Source of the DNA: Rhodoferax sp. | Lineage (GTDB): Bacteria > Pseudomonadota > Gammaproteobacteria > Burkholderiales > Burkholderiaceae_C | Direction: 5' to 3' | NCBI GenBank assembly: GCA_013791765.1 | Contig: VMTC01000047.1 | Span: forward strand, 34,771 to 98,770 | Length of the DNA stretch: 64,000 nucleotides | In this document: piece by piece, positions 1 through 8,608 of the stretch | Layout: the number at the start of each line of letters is the position of its first letter | How positions within the stretch are numbered: the first letter of the stretch is position 1 | Notes under the pieces: model-generated | What the model was told of the DNA's origin: nothing | Seen by the model: the letters and a program-made list of their open reading frames with translations, nothing else | The model's database searches: none | Position numbers and translations under genes: made by a program

Positions 1-1
1 G

Positions 2-898
2 CGCGATCAGGTGTTCTATGTGCCCAAGCCGCCAGTGCTGGTCTGGCCCGGCACACTGGTGGCCACCGCACGCAACACCCTCGAGCGCGCCAGGGTGCGC
101 ACCAAACTGATCGACGCCACCGGCATCGACAGCCCGATGGGTGAGATCGTGGTGGTGAAGGTGCTCAATGAGGGCGAGATGGAGATCGCTGGGGCCTCCC
201 GTGGCAGTGATCAGCGCCAGGTCATTGCGCGACTGCAGCAGTGCGGCGCCGCGCTGGTGTTGCTAGATGGCGCGCTCGGGCGCAGCCACCATGCCTCCCC
301 CAGCATCGCCGACGGCGTGATTCTGGCCACGGGTGCTGCCATCGGCGGCGGCATGGCGGATGTGCTGCGCAAGACGCGCGAGCGTCTCGCCATTTTGGGT
401 ATCGCGCAGGCCGATGCTTGCGTGCGCCAGCTGTGCGAGCCGGTCTTTGCAAGCGGTGGCGTGGGGCTGTGGGACAGCCACGGTGAGTCGTTGTTTTTGG
501 CTAATATCTCTACATTAAATTCGGCTCCAGCCCTTATGGAATATGCGCAAGCGGCTATTCAAACAATAGCTGTCAGCGGTGCCGTCGGACGCAGCCTTTG
601 GCACGCCTTGATGACCCTGGCAGCGGCCCGGCCGGGCCTCACCGTGGTGGTGAGCGACGGCACCAAGCTGTTTGTGCAGGCCGCCGATCTGGCGGTTTTT
701 TCCCAGCTCGGGGGCCGCTTGCTGGCACAGCGCGCCATTCACATGACAGGCATCACACTCAACCCCTTTTCGCCCCTGGGCGGCAGCTTTGACGCCAGCG
801 CATTCTTGGCCGCCGCACGCGCCGCTTTTGCCGGCTACGGCGTCAGTGATGTGATGCTGGAACAGACAGAAAAATACCAATTACAGGAGATAACATGA
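2..898 (+). CDS. kamB: Lysine 5,6-aminomutase reactivase subunit KamB-like, 5' end outside window
   Basis: The frame is open to the left edge of the window, so the true start is missing and the GTG at 11 is probably internal. The product (about 298 visible residues) has a glycine-rich segment (ATGAAIGGGMADVL) and ends four bases into kamD in an ATGA overlap, which argues for translational coupling. Position directly upstream of kamD and kamE matches KamB, one of two proteins thought to reactivate the B12/PLP-dependent lysine 5,6-aminomutase after inactivation. That role comes from family context rather than visible catalytic residues. Codons covering 523-558 are made by a copy of the 36-nt dispersed repeat, which reads through in frame. 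The MutS-like partner KamC, if present, would lie to the left of the window. Confidence 0.6.
   Translation, partial: RDQVFYVPKPPVLVWPGTLVATARNTLERARVRTKLIDATGIDSPMGEIVVVKVLNEGEMEIAGASRGSDQRQVIARLQQCGAALVLLDGALGRSHHASPSIADGVILATGAAIGGGMADVLRKTRERLAILGIAQADACVRQLCEPVFASGGVGLWDSHGESLFLANISTLNSAPALMEYAQAAIQTIAVSGAVGRSLWHALMTLAAARPGLTVVVSDGTKLFVQAADLAVFSQLGGRLLAQRAIHMTGITLNPFSPLGGSFDASAFLAAARAAFAGYGVSDVMLEQTEKYQLQEIT
523..558 (+). repeat. 36-nt dispersed repeat core, copy 1 (inside kamB)
   Basis: The core begins GGCTCCAGCCC and ends GCAAGCGGCTAT, exactly 36 nt as in the other copies. It is on the same strand as kamB and is read as A-P-A-L-M-E-Y-A-Q-A-A, the same frame used by the sense copies in dprA and fmt. 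Confidence 0.75.
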
Positions 899-2454
899 GC
901 CAGTTGCATTTGGACCAGTCGCAGATCGACCGCGCCCGCGCCTCGGCCCAACGCATTGCGCACCAAGTCTTTGACGAGATGGCGGGTTTTACGACCACCA
1001 CCGTGGAGCGCGCCACGCTGCGCCTGCTGGGTGTTGACGGTGTCGATGACAACCAGGTGCCGCTGCCCAATCGGGTGGTGGAACATTTGCAGGCGCAAAA
1101 CCTGCTGCAACACGGCGCCGCGATCATTCTGGCCGGCGCCATGCAAACAACGGGCTTCACCGCCCAGCAAATCGCCGACGCGGTTGCCGCTGGCACTCTG
1201 ACATTGAGCTACCCCCAGGACGAAGCCGCCGCACGCCAGGCGGCTCAAGCCCACGCGGCCATGGCGTGCCAGCACATCGCCGGGCAGCGCGCGCACCGCG
1301 CCGAGCAGATCAAGACCCTGGGCCAGGGCCAAGCCCCCTGGCTGTACCTGATCGTGGCCACCGGCAACATCCATGAAGACGTGCTGCAAGCCCGGGCCGC
1401 CGCCGAGCAGGGCGCCGACATCATTGCCGTGATCCGCTCCACCGGCCAGAGCCTGCTGGACTATGTGCCCTTCGGCGCGACCACCGAAGGTTTTGGCGGC
1501 ACCTACGCCACGCAGGAGAACTTTCGCCTGATGCGCGCTGCGCTCGATGATGTGGGCGCCAAGGTGGGCCGCTACATCCGCCTGACCAACTACTGCTCGG
1601 GCCTGTGCATGCCCGAGATCGCGGCCATGGGCGCGGTGGAGCGCCTGGACATGATGCTCAACGACTCGATGTACGGCATCATCTTTCGCGACATCAACAT
1701 GCAGCGCACCTTCATCGACCAGTTTTTCTCGCGCATGGTCAATGCCTATGCCGGCATCATCATCAACACCGGCGAAGACAATTACCTCACCACGGCGGAC
1801 GCGTATGAGGCAGCGCACACGGTGTTGGCCTCGCAACTGATCAACGAACAGTTTGCCTATTTGTCAGGCCTCAAGCCCGAACAAATGGGCCTGGGACACG
1901 CGTTCGAGATTCACCCGGAGATGGAAAACGGTTTCTTGTGGGAACTGGCGCACGCGCAACTGGTGCGCCAGGTGTTTCCCGACGCTTGTCTGAAGTACAT
2001 GCCGCCGACCAAGCACATGACCGGCAACATTTTCAAAGGCCAGGTGCAGGACGCGTTGTTCAACGTTGTGAGCGTGCTGACGCAGCAAAACATCCACTTG
2101 GCTGGAATGATGACCGAGGCGATCCACACACCGTTCATCCAGGATCGTTTTCTGGCGATCCAGAACGCCAAATACGTGTTTGGCACCATGAAAGACCTGC
2201 ACAGCGAGATTGAATTCAAGCGCGGCGGCCAGATCGAGTTGCGGGCGCAATCGGTGCTGGCACAGGCCGAGAGCATGCTGGCGAAGATCGAAGCCATGGG
2301 CCTGCCCGGCGCCATTGGCCAGGGCCTGTTTGCCGACATATCGCGCACGCCGACCGGCGGCAAAGGGCTGGATGGCGTGATTCCTAAGGCCGACAACTAC
2401 TACAACCCGTTTCCTGAATTGATGCTGCCAATCCAAGGAGCAAACCATGCTTGA
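895..2454 (+). CDS. kamD: Lysine 5,6-aminomutase alpha subunit
   Basis: A 519-residue protein matching the large (alpha) subunit of D-lysine/beta-lysine 5,6-aminomutase. With KamE it moves the terminal amino group of beta-lysine from C6 to C5 to give 3,5-diaminohexanoate, using adenosylcobalamin and PLP. Length and the conserved central region (GEDNYLTTADAYE, PPTKHMTGNIFKG) fit the family; the B12-binding fold is supplied by KamE. The start at 895 overlaps the kamB stop by four bases and follows a CAGGAG ribosome site. The 3' end overlaps kamE by eight bases, consistent with 1:1 subunit synthesis. Lysine fermentation is best known in clostridia and fusobacteria, so its presence here is notable. 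Confidence 0.9.
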   Translation: MSQLHLDQSQIDRARASAQRIAHQVFDEMAGFTTTTVERATLRLLGVDGVDDNQVPLPNRVVEHLQAQNLLQHGAAIILAGAMQTTGFTAQQIADAVAAGTLTLSYPQDEAAARQAAQAHAAMACQHIAGQRAHRAEQIKTLGQGQAPWLYLIVATGNIHEDVLQARAAAEQGADIIAVIRSTGQSLLDYVPFGATTEGFGGTYATQENFRLMRAALDDVGAKVGRYIRLTNYCSGLCMPEIAAMGAVERLDMMLNDSMYGIIFRDINMQRTFIDQFFSRMVNAYAGIIINTGEDNYLTTADAYEAAHTVLASQLINEQFAYLSGLKPEQMGLGHAFEIHPEMENGFLWELAHAQLVRQVFPDACLKYMPPTKHMTGNIFKGQVQDALFNVVSVLTQQNIHLAGMMTEAIHTPFIQDRFLAIQNAKYVFGTMKDLHSEIEFKRGGQIELRAQSVLAQAESMLAKIEAMGLPGAIGQGLFADISRTPTGGKGLDGVIPKADNYYNPFPELMLPIQGANHA

Positions 2455-3196
2455 ATCCAAACGGCCAGAACAATGGGTTAAACCCTACGGCGACACGCTC
2501 GGTGATGGCCGCGTCCAGCTGTCTTTCACCTTGCCGGTGGCGCTCAATGAGACCAGCAAAGAAGGCGCCAAGCGGCTGGCGGCGCTGATGGGCCTCGATG
2601 ATCCCGCCGTGGTGCATTGCGAAGACATGGGCCAGGGCTTCAGCTTTTACGTGGTTTATGGGCAGTGCAAACATCAAGTGGATCTGGCCAGCTTCTCGGT
2701 CGTCAAACCCGAGTACGAGGTCATGGACAAAGAGGCGATCAACGCGATGATTGCCGAAAAAATGAAACGGCGCATGGTGGTGGTCGGCGCCACGATCGAG
2801 ACCGACGCCCACACCGTCGGCATTGACGCCATCATGAACATGAAGGGCTTCAACGGCCACAAGGGGCTGGAGAGTTACCACGAGATTCGCGCCATCAACC
2901 TCGGGGCGCAGGTGGACTCCGAGGTGCTGGTGGCGCGTGCGATTGAAGAAAAAGCCGATGTGATTCTGGTGTCGCAGGTGGTGACGCAAAAAAACATTCA
3001 CCTGGACAACCTGACCCGGCTGGCCGACCTGCTGGAGGCCGAAGGCTTGCGTGACAAGGTCATCCTGGTGGTGGGCGGCCCGCGCATCAGCCACGAACTG
3101 GCGAAAGAACTCGGTTACGACGCCGGTTTTGGCACCAAATCGTATGCGGAAGATGTGGCCTCCTTTGCGATTCATGAGTGGGTCAAGCGGAATTGA
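2447..3196 (+). CDS. kamE: Lysine 5,6-aminomutase beta subunit, B12-binding
   Basis: A 249-residue protein carrying the cobalamin-binding signature D-x-H-x-x-G (D120, H122, G125) in a Rossmann-like domain. Lys139, in NGHKGLESY, corresponds to the lysine that holds PLP as an internal aldimine in the resting clostridial enzyme. The N-terminal 100 residues form the dimerisation/PLP-tethering part. The start is preceded by GGAG and overlaps kamD by eight bases. The pathway continues with kal and kce about 370 bp downstream, beyond an inverted-repeat element. 3,5-diaminohexanoate dehydrogenase (kdd) and lysine 2,3-aminomutase (kamA) are not in the window and may lie upstream. Confidence 0.93.
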   Translation: MLESKRPEQWVKPYGDTLGDGRVQLSFTLPVALNETSKEGAKRLAALMGLDDPAVVHCEDMGQGFSFYVVYGQCKHQVDLASFSVVKPEYEVMDKEAINAMIAEKMKRRMVVVGATIETDAHTVGIDAIMNMKGFNGHKGLESYHEIRAINLGAQVDSEVLVARAIEEKADVILVSQVVTQKNIHLDNLTRLADLLEAEGLRDKVILVVGGPRISHELAKELGYDAGFGTKSYAEDVASFAIHEWVKRN

Positions 3197-3568
3197 TGTT
3201 GCTGATGCTGTCCGGTTCATGCTGAGTTGGTTCGCTGCGCGCGGCAACCGGCAGGGGCGGCCTCCTCATGCTGGGGTACCAGAAATCGGTGTCCGCCCCT
3301 GCCGGTTACCACGCGGGATAGTGGACGCTTGAAGTTTTGTTCAAGACAGATTGAAGTGCTTTTTGAATTTTTTGATCTCTTCTCCCACCAAAAACGCCAG
3401 CGCCGTGGCTGGCTTTGGCGGCCGACGATTTCTGGTACTCCAGCATGAGGAGGCCGCCAATGACTGCCGCGGCGCGGGTTAAATTCGAAGCGTATCAGGA
3501 CGCTGATGAACGGCCCATGGCAAGTCATTGGTGCAGGTCGCAAAGAATAAATTTTTAAAGGAAACAAC
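3197..3568 (+). other. Interrupted operon spacer between kamE and kal
   Basis: These 372 bases contain no supported gene. They hold the nested inverted-repeat element at 3246-3458 and, at the right end, an AT-rich leader with an AAAGGAAAC ribosome site for kal. The other spacings in this operon are overlaps or a few bases, so the spacer looks secondarily enlarged. Confidence 0.6.
3246..3458. repeat. Nested inverted-repeat element (MITE-like or IS remnant)
   Basis: Two inverted repeats are visible. A 15-base perfect pair (AACCGGCAGGGGCGG at 3246-3260 and its complement at 3293-3307) encloses a 32-nt loop. That loop contains most of a second, 33-base arm (3256-3288) which pairs with 3426-3458 with a single mismatch. 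The 137 bases between the outer arms have no convincing ORF; on the minus strand a short frame ends in EEIKKFKKHFNLS. No target-site duplication is obvious. It could be a miniature inverted-repeat element or a decayed insertion-sequence end. Confidence 0.7.
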
Positions 3569-3982
3569 ATGGAAAACTACACCAGCCTGATCCGACTGCG
3601 CATCAGCGCGCACGACGCCCACTATGCCGGCGGTCTGGTCGATGGCGCGCGGATGCTGCACCTGTTTGGCGATGTCGCGACCGAGCTCTTGATCCGCAGC
3701 GACGGCGACGAAGGTCTGTTTGTGGCTTACGACGCGGTTCAATTTCTGGCGCCGGTTTACGCCGGTGACTACATCGAGGCCAGCGGGCGCATCGTCGCCA
3801 TGGGCAAGAGCTCGCGCAAGATGGTGTTTGAGGCGCGCAAGGTGATTGCGTCTGCGGGCATTGCCGGTCAGGCTTCCGCTGCCGACGTGCTGGCCGAGCC
3901 GATCATGGTCTGCAAAGCCAGCGGCACCTGTGTCGTGCCAATTCAATGCCAGCGTATCGCGCACGCGCCCATCAGCTGCTGA
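3569..3982 (+). CDS. kal: 3-aminobutyryl-CoA ammonia-lyase
   Basis: A 137-residue hotdog-fold protein. In lysine fermentation Kal removes ammonia from L-3-aminobutyryl-CoA to give crotonyl-CoA. The N-terminal pattern ([17 protein letters not shown]) and the length match the Kal group of hotdog enzymes, and the adjacent Kce makes its substrate. An AAAGGAAAC ribosome site precedes the ATG. The stop is followed after two bases by the kce start. Other hotdog thioesterases are similar in size, but the gene order makes Kal the best call. Confidence 0.87.
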   Translation: MENYTSLIRLRISAHDAHYAGGLVDGARMLHLFGDVATELLIRSDGDEGLFVAYDAVQFLAPVYAGDYIEASGRIVAMGKSSRKMVFEARKVIASAGIAGQASAADVLAEPIMVCKASGTCVVPIQCQRIAHAPISC

Positions 3983-3984
3983 GC

Positions 3985-4806
3985 ATGGACAAGCTCATCA
4001 TCACCGCCGCCTTGAGCGGCGCCGAAGTCACCCGCGAGCAGCAGCCAAAGCTGCCGATCACGCCCGAAGAGATCGGTCTCGCGGCCCAGGAATGCTTTCA
4101 AGCCGGGGCGGCCATCGTGCATGTGCATGCCAGACGCCCGGACGGCACGCCGACGCAGGACAAGGAGACCTACCGCCAGATCATCGCGGCGGTGCGCGCA
4201 CGCTGCGACGTGATCGTGCAGGTGTCCACCGGCGGTGCCGTCGGCATGACGCCGGCCGAGCGCCTCGCGCCCGTCACCTTGCAGCCCGAGATGGCGACCC
4301 TGTCGATGGGTTCGGTCAACTTCGGCGGCGACGTGTTCGTGAATCATCCGGCCGACATGGCGGTGTTTCTGCGTGCGATGCAGCAGCACGGCGTCAAACC
4401 CGAACTCGAAATCTTCGATAGCGGCATGCTCAGCACCGCGCTGCGCTGGCTCCAGAAAGGCGTGCTGAGCGGCCCGCAACACTTTGACTTTGTGCTCGGT
4501 CTTGCGGGGGGCATGGCGGGCACACCCGAGGCGCTGATGTACCTGAAATCTCAACTGCCTGCGGGCTCGACCTGGACTGTGGCCGGCATTGGCGCGGCGC
4601 AACTGCCGCTGGGTGCGCTGGCCATCGTGCTGGGCGGCCATGTGCGCGTGGGCTTTGAAGACAATGTGTACTACCGCAAGGGTGAGCTGGCCAGCAGCAA
4701 CGCGCAGTTGGTAGCACGCATCGCACGCCTCAGCCGCGAGCTCGATCGGGCCGTGGCGACACCCGACGAGGCGCGTAACATCCTGGGTCTTCGCTCCAGG
4801 CGCTGA
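3985..4806 (+). CDS. kce: 3-keto-5-aminohexanoate cleavage enzyme (BKACE family)
   Basis: A 273-residue TIM-barrel protein of the DUF849/BKACE family. It condenses 3-keto-5-aminohexanoate with acetyl-CoA to give acetoacetate and 3-aminobutyryl-CoA, the substrate of the neighbouring Kal. The zinc-binding pair is visible as VHVHAR (H46, H48), with a third candidate ligand E225 in GFEDN. The ATG at 3985, two bases after the kal stop, gives MDKLIITAALSG, the usual N-terminus. An upstream ATG at 3946 would overlap kal by 37 bases and add residues not typical of the family. BKACE enzymes vary in substrate; context supports Kce. Confidence 0.9.
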   Translation: MDKLIITAALSGAEVTREQQPKLPITPEEIGLAAQECFQAGAAIVHVHARRPDGTPTQDKETYRQIIAAVRARCDVIVQVSTGGAVGMTPAERLAPVTLQPEMATLSMGSVNFGGDVFVNHPADMAVFLRAMQQHGVKPELEIFDSGMLSTALRWLQKGVLSGPQHFDFVLGLAGGMAGTPEALMYLKSQLPAGSTWTVAGIGAAQLPLGALAIVLGGHVRVGFEDNVYYRKGELASSNAQLVARIARLSRELDRAVATPDEARNILGLRSRR

Positions 4807-4869
4807 GTTCGCTGCCTTCTTTGTATCTCGTTGGCGCGCAGGCGTCGCAAAATTATCCAGCCCCGAGCT

Positions 4870-5784
4870 ATGTCCCGTATCAATGCCAACCTGTTGTTGA
4901 CCCTGGTCGCCCTGATCTGGGGTTCCGCCTTCGTGGCGCAAAGCCGGGGCATGGTGCATCTGGGGCCGATGATGTTCACCGGCGTGCGCTTTCTGATCGG
5001 GGCTCTGGTCGTCATGCCGCTGATGTGGGTCGAGTGGCGCAGTCTTGCGCGCCGGGGTAAAACCCTGCAGCGCCTGGACGGGCTCAAGATCGCCGGGCTG
5101 GGCACGCTGCTGGCGCTGGGTGCCGTTATGCAGCAGATCGGCATTGTAAGCACCAGCGTCACCCATGCGGGCTTTCTGACGGCGCTCTATGTGCCGCTGG
5201 TGACGGTGCTCGGTTGGCTGCTATGGCGCCAGTGGCCGCATTGGTCGGTCTGGCCAGGCGCGCTGGCCTGCCTGGCGGGGGCGTATTTGCTGTCGGGTGC
5301 GCAGCAGCTGTCGATTGGCGCTGGCGATCTCTGGATCATCGCCTCGACCCTGCCGTGGGCGCTTCATGTGCTGCTGATCGGTCGGGTGGCGCACCGCATG
5401 GCAGCGCCCTTTTTGGTGGCGGGCGGTCAATTTGTGGTTTGCGGGCTGCTGGCGCTGGCCTGGGGCCTGGCGTGGGAGCCTGTCAGTTGGGCCGGCCTGC
5501 AGGCGGCGAGCGGGTCGCTGGCCTACGCCGGTGTCATGTCGGTGGGGGTGGCCTTTACCGCTCAGGTGGTGGCGCAGCGCTACGCGCAGGCGAGCGACGC
5601 CGCCATTGTGTTGTCAGCTGAAACCCTGTTTGCTGCCGCCTTTGGCTACCTGCTGATGGGCGACCGCCTGGACGCCGCTGGCCTGGCCGGTTGCGCTCTG
5701 ATTCTCGTGAGCATGGTGGGGGTGCAACTGCTGCCGCTGCTGCGCCGAAGTCGCGTTCCTGTTGTGCTTGAGCAGCAGGCATGA
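4870..5784 (+). CDS. EamA/DMT-family membrane transporter
   Basis: A 304-residue inner-membrane protein with about ten hydrophobic segments and the two EamA repeats typical of drug/metabolite exporters (INANLLLTLVALIWGSAF at the start). The ATG at 4870 is chosen because it starts directly before the first membrane helix; a TTG at 4831 would add 13 residues. It lies 63 bases after kce on the same strand and may be co-transcribed. A role in moving an amino acid or pathway product is possible but only inferred from position, since substrates cannot be read from sequence in this family. Confidence 0.85.
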   Translation: MSRINANLLLTLVALIWGSAFVAQSRGMVHLGPMMFTGVRFLIGALVVMPLMWVEWRSLARRGKTLQRLDGLKIAGLGTLLALGAVMQQIGIVSTSVTHAGFLTALYVPLVTVLGWLLWRQWPHWSVWPGALACLAGAYLLSGAQQLSIGAGDLWIIASTLPWALHVLLIGRVAHRMAAPFLVAGGQFVVCGLLALAWGLAWEPVSWAGLQAASGSLAYAGVMSVGVAFTAQVVAQRYAQASDAAIVLSAETLFAAAFGYLLMGDRLDAAGLAGCALILVSMVGVQLLPLLRRSRVPVVLEQQA

Positions 5785-5991
5785 TGTGCAAAAAACAAAT
5801 AAATAGGTTTACGCAACATATCGGTCGTATATGGCATTAGCCCACGATAATTAAACAGTATTAGCTAGATAAATACTAGCAAATATAGGCGTAATTTTCG
5901 ATCATATGTGCGTTTTATGAATATCATTGCAATTCATGAGCCAACCTGGCCGACCGGGCCTGGGCCCTGCAGGCGCGCGCCATAGACGCCT
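5785..5991. other. AT-rich convergent intergenic region
   Basis: This stretch between the convergent transporter and arginase genes is much more AT-rich than its surroundings. It contains a diverged copy of the dispersed repeat at 5833-5867. I see no clear U-tract terminator and no ORF. Confidence 0.6.
5833..5867 (+). repeat. Dispersed repeat core, copy 2 (diverged, intergenic)
   Basis: The stretch starts GGCATTAGCCCACG and ends ATTAGCTA, 35 nt against the usual 36. The left half matches well and the right half is AT-rich and diverged. Confidence 0.5.
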
Positions 5992-6957
5992 TCAGCGTGC
6001 TGCCGGGGCGGTGCGCATCAAGGTGCTTTTGCCAAACAGGCTCTCGATCAAATCCACCGCTAGCTCGGCGGTCTGGTTGCGCACATCGAGCGCCGGGTTG
6101 AGCTCCACCACGTCGAGCGAGGCCAGGCGGCCGGTGTCGGCAATCATCTCCATGCATAACTGCGCCTCGCGGTAGGTCGGGCCGCCGCGCACGGTGGTGC
6201 CAACGCCGGGCGCAATCGCCGGGTCCAGAAAATCAACATCCAGGCTGACGTGCAGATGGGTGTTGGCATCCACCAGCGCCAGCGCCAGTTCCATGGCGTG
6301 GCGCATGCCCATCTCGTCGATGTAGCGCATGTCGAACACTTCAATGCCGATGTCATGGACCATGCGTTTCTCTCCGGCGTCGACGCTGCGAATGCCAATC
6401 TGGCGAATTTGTTTGGGTAAGAGCGCCGGCACATGGCCGCCGATCTCGATCAGTTCCTGCGGGCCGTGGCCGCACAGGCAGGCCACCGGCATGCCGTGGA
6501 TGTTGCCGCTGGGCGTCAAGGTGGCGGTGTTGAAGTCGGCGTGCGCGTCAAACCACAAAACGCGCAGCTTCTTACCCTGATCGCGGCAGTGCCGCGCCAC
6601 TGCGCTGATCGAGCCGATGGCCAGGCAGTGGTCGCCGCCGAGCATGATCGGCAGCCGCCCGGCTTGCAGTTCTGCATACATGGCCTCGTGAAGCAATTGG
6701 TTCCATTGCACCACTTCGGGCAAGTGGCGAAAGCCGTTGACCTGCTCCTGCCACGGGTTGGCCGGGCCATCAAGGTTGCCGCAGTCTTTGACTTCCAGCC
6801 CCAACTGCGTCAGCGCTTGCGCCAGCCCGGCCACGCGCAGTGCCGCCGGCCCCATGCGGGCACCTAACGTGCCCGCGCCAATGTCGGTGGGTGCGCCAAT
6901 CAGGCTGATGCACTCTGGGGCGCGGTGCGCGCTGGGGGAAAGTGGGCTGGTGTTCAT
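5992..6957 (-). CDS. rocF: Arginase
   Basis: A 321-residue ureohydrolase with the complete binuclear manganese site: H110 in GGDH, D137/H139/D141 in FDAHADF, and D240/D242 in SLDVDFLDP. It hydrolyses arginine to ornithine and urea. It starts within the end of the ornithine cyclodeaminase gene (4-base overlap), so the two form an arginine to ornithine to proline route. The divergent Lrp-type gene is the likely regulator. Agmatinase and formimidoglutamase share the fold, but the residues and the partner gene favour arginase. Confidence 0.93.
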   Translation of the reverse strand: MNTSPLSPSAHRAPECISLIGAPTDIGAGTLGARMGPAALRVAGLAQALTQLGLEVKDCGNLDGPANPWQEQVNGFRHLPEVVQWNQLLHEAMYAELQAGRLPIMLGGDHCLAIGSISAVARHCRDQGKKLRVLWFDAHADFNTATLTPSGNIHGMPVACLCGHGPQELIEIGGHVPALLPKQIRQIGIRSVDAGEKRMVHDIGIEVFDMRYIDEMGMRHAMELALALVDANTHLHVSLDVDFLDPAIAPGVGTTVRGGPTYREAQLCMEMIADTGRLASLDVVELNPALDVRNQTAELAVDLIESLFGKSTLMRTAPAAR

Positions 6958-8054
6958 GCGGCCAATGCTAACGCGGGTTCGGCGTTGGCACGCGCGCTGG
7001 CGTCGGGGCGAATCAGGCTGAACAGGTCTTTGGGGTTGGCCAACTCGGGTAGCAATGAGAGCTTTTGCCCCAGGCCCAGTTCCAGCGCCGCCTCACGCAG
7101 GTAGCGCAGCGCCGAGTAGTCTTCCAGCGCAAAGCCGACCGAATCAAAGAGCGTGATTTGCGCCGCCGAGGTGCGCCCCGGCGCTTGCGCGCGCAGCACC
7201 TGCCAGAGCTCGGTCACGGCAAAATCAAGAGGCATCTGCTGCAAATCGCCTTCGATCCGGGTCTGCGGCTCGTACTGCACAAACACGCTGGCCGCGCGCA
7301 GCACATCGGGGTGCAGCTCGGTCTTGCCGGGGCAGTCGCCACCGACGCCATTGATGTGCATGCCGGGTTCGATCAGCTCGGGCGTGAGAATGGTGGCGTT
7401 GCTTTTGTCGGCCGTCACCGTGGTCACGATGTCGGCGCCGCGCACCGCCTGCGCAATGCTGTTGCAGGCGCTCAGGCGCAGCCCGGTGTGTTGCAGGTTG
7501 CGCATCAGTTTGCGCGTGGCCAGGGCGTCGGTATCGAACAGCCGGATTTCTTCAATGCCCAGCAGGTGGTGAAACGCCAGTGCCTGAAACTCAGCCTGCG
7601 CACCATTGCCGATCAGGGCCATGGTTTTGCTGTCGGGCCGGGCCAGCGCGCGCGCGGCAACGGCCGACATGGCTGCGGTGCGCAAGGCGGTGCTCAGCGT
7701 CAGTTCGCTCAGCAGCACCGGGATGCCGGTGGCCACATCGGCCAGCACGCCAAAGGCCATCACGGTGGGCAGCCCCAGGCGCGTGTTCTTGGGGTGACCG
7801 TTGACGTACTTGAAGGCGTAGGTCTGGGCGTCCGAAATCGGCATCAGCTCGATCACGCCGTCCATCGAATGACTGGCCACGCGGGCGCATTTGTCAAAGT
7901 CCGGCCAGCGCCGGTAGTCCTCCAATATGTAGTCGGCCAAGCGCGTCAAGGTGGCGGCGACGCCGGCGTGTGACACCAGAGCGGCAACGTCCTGGACGCT
8001 CAAGAATTGGGTTTGCGTTGGCGTTTGGGTTTGCGTCAGGGCGGGGTGTTTCAT
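6954..8054 (-). CDS. Ornithine cyclodeaminase
   Basis: A 366-residue NAD-dependent enzyme of the OCD/mu-crystallin family that converts ornithine to proline and ammonia. The Rossmann motif (ALIGNGAQAEFQ) and the substrate region (KYVNGHPKNTRLGLPTVMA) are visible. The ATG at 8054 (MKHPALTQ) is chosen because a GGAG ribosome site lies just upstream; the longer open frame to 8183 would run through the promoter region and into the divergent regulator. The 3' end overlaps arginase by four bases. Confidence 0.92.
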   Translation of the reverse strand: MKHPALTQTQTPTQTQFLSVQDVAALVSHAGVAATLTRLADYILEDYRRWPDFDKCARVASHSMDGVIELMPISDAQTYAFKYVNGHPKNTRLGLPTVMAFGVLADVATGIPVLLSELTLSTALRTAAMSAVAARALARPDSKTMALIGNGAQAEFQALAFHHLLGIEEIRLFDTDALATRKLMRNLQHTGLRLSACNSIAQAVRGADIVTTVTADKSNATILTPELIEPGMHINGVGGDCPGKTELHPDVLRAASVFVQYEPQTRIEGDLQQMPLDFAVTELWQVLRAQAPGRTSAAQITLFDSVGFALEDYSALRYLREAALELGLGQKLSLLPELANPKDLFSLIRPDASARANAEPALALAA

Positions 8055-8172
8055 GAAGGGGCTCCGGTTCAGAGCAGTGTCTCCAATTGGCATGTCAATG
8101 TAAATCGCCAGTTGTGCCGTCTTTTTGGTAAAAAACTGCCATTTAGTCAGAGAAAATTGACATAATGACGAC
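8055..8172. promoter_or_regulatory. Divergent control region, ocd-rocF versus Lrp-type gene
   Basis: This 118-base AT-rich region separates the divergent starts and must carry both promoters. TTGACATAATG close to the regulator start resembles promoter elements but lies too near the ATG to be certain. No single clear palindrome is visible, which is usual for Lrp/AsnC sites. Confidence 0.55.
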
Positions 8173-8598
8173 ATGGATGCCACCGATCACCAATTGTTAT
8201 CACTCCTGCGCAAGGATGCCCGCACCAGCGTGGCCACCTTGGCGAGCAAACTCGGAGTGTCGCGCGGCACCGTCAGCAACCGCATCAGCAAGCTTGAAGA
8301 CGCCGGCATCATCGTCGGCTACACCGTGCGCTTGCGCCCGGATGCCGAGCCCAATGAGATCAGTGCCTGGATGAGCGTGGCCGTGGCGGGTAATGAAACC
8401 CGCGCCGTGATTGCCAGCCTGCTCGGCGAGCCGGGCGTGGCCTGCCTGCACGACACCAACGGCCGCTGGGACCTGCTGGCTGAACTGCGCGCCACCAGTC
8501 TGGCCGAACTCTCGCATGTGCTCGAGCGCATCCGGCTGATTCGCGGCATCAGCAGCACCGAGACCAGCATCCACCTGGAAACCTACCGGCTGGCGTGA
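8173..8598 (+). CDS. Lrp/AsnC-family transcriptional regulator
   Basis: A 141-residue regulator with an N-terminal winged helix-turn-helix (LLSLLRKDARTSVATLASKL) and a C-terminal RAM/AsnC ligand domain. It is divergent from ornithine cyclodeaminase and arginase across 118 bases, a typical arrangement for a local amino-acid-sensing regulator. Arginine or ornithine as effector is an inference from context. The ATG at 8173 gives MDATDHQLL, a normal family start. Confidence 0.88.
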   Translation: MDATDHQLLSLLRKDARTSVATLASKLGVSRGTVSNRISKLEDAGIIVGYTVRLRPDAEPNEISAWMSVAVAGNETRAVIASLLGEPGVACLHDTNGRWDLLAELRATSLAELSHVLERIRLIRGISSTETSIHLETYRLA

Positions 8599-8608
8599 TT
8601 GGGCTCAA

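Noticed and set aside
835-1836. 333-residue open frame antisense to kamD
   Set aside because: It is the GC-rich shadow of kamD, with His/Gly/Ala/Gln-rich composition and no domain; kamD has clear family motifs.
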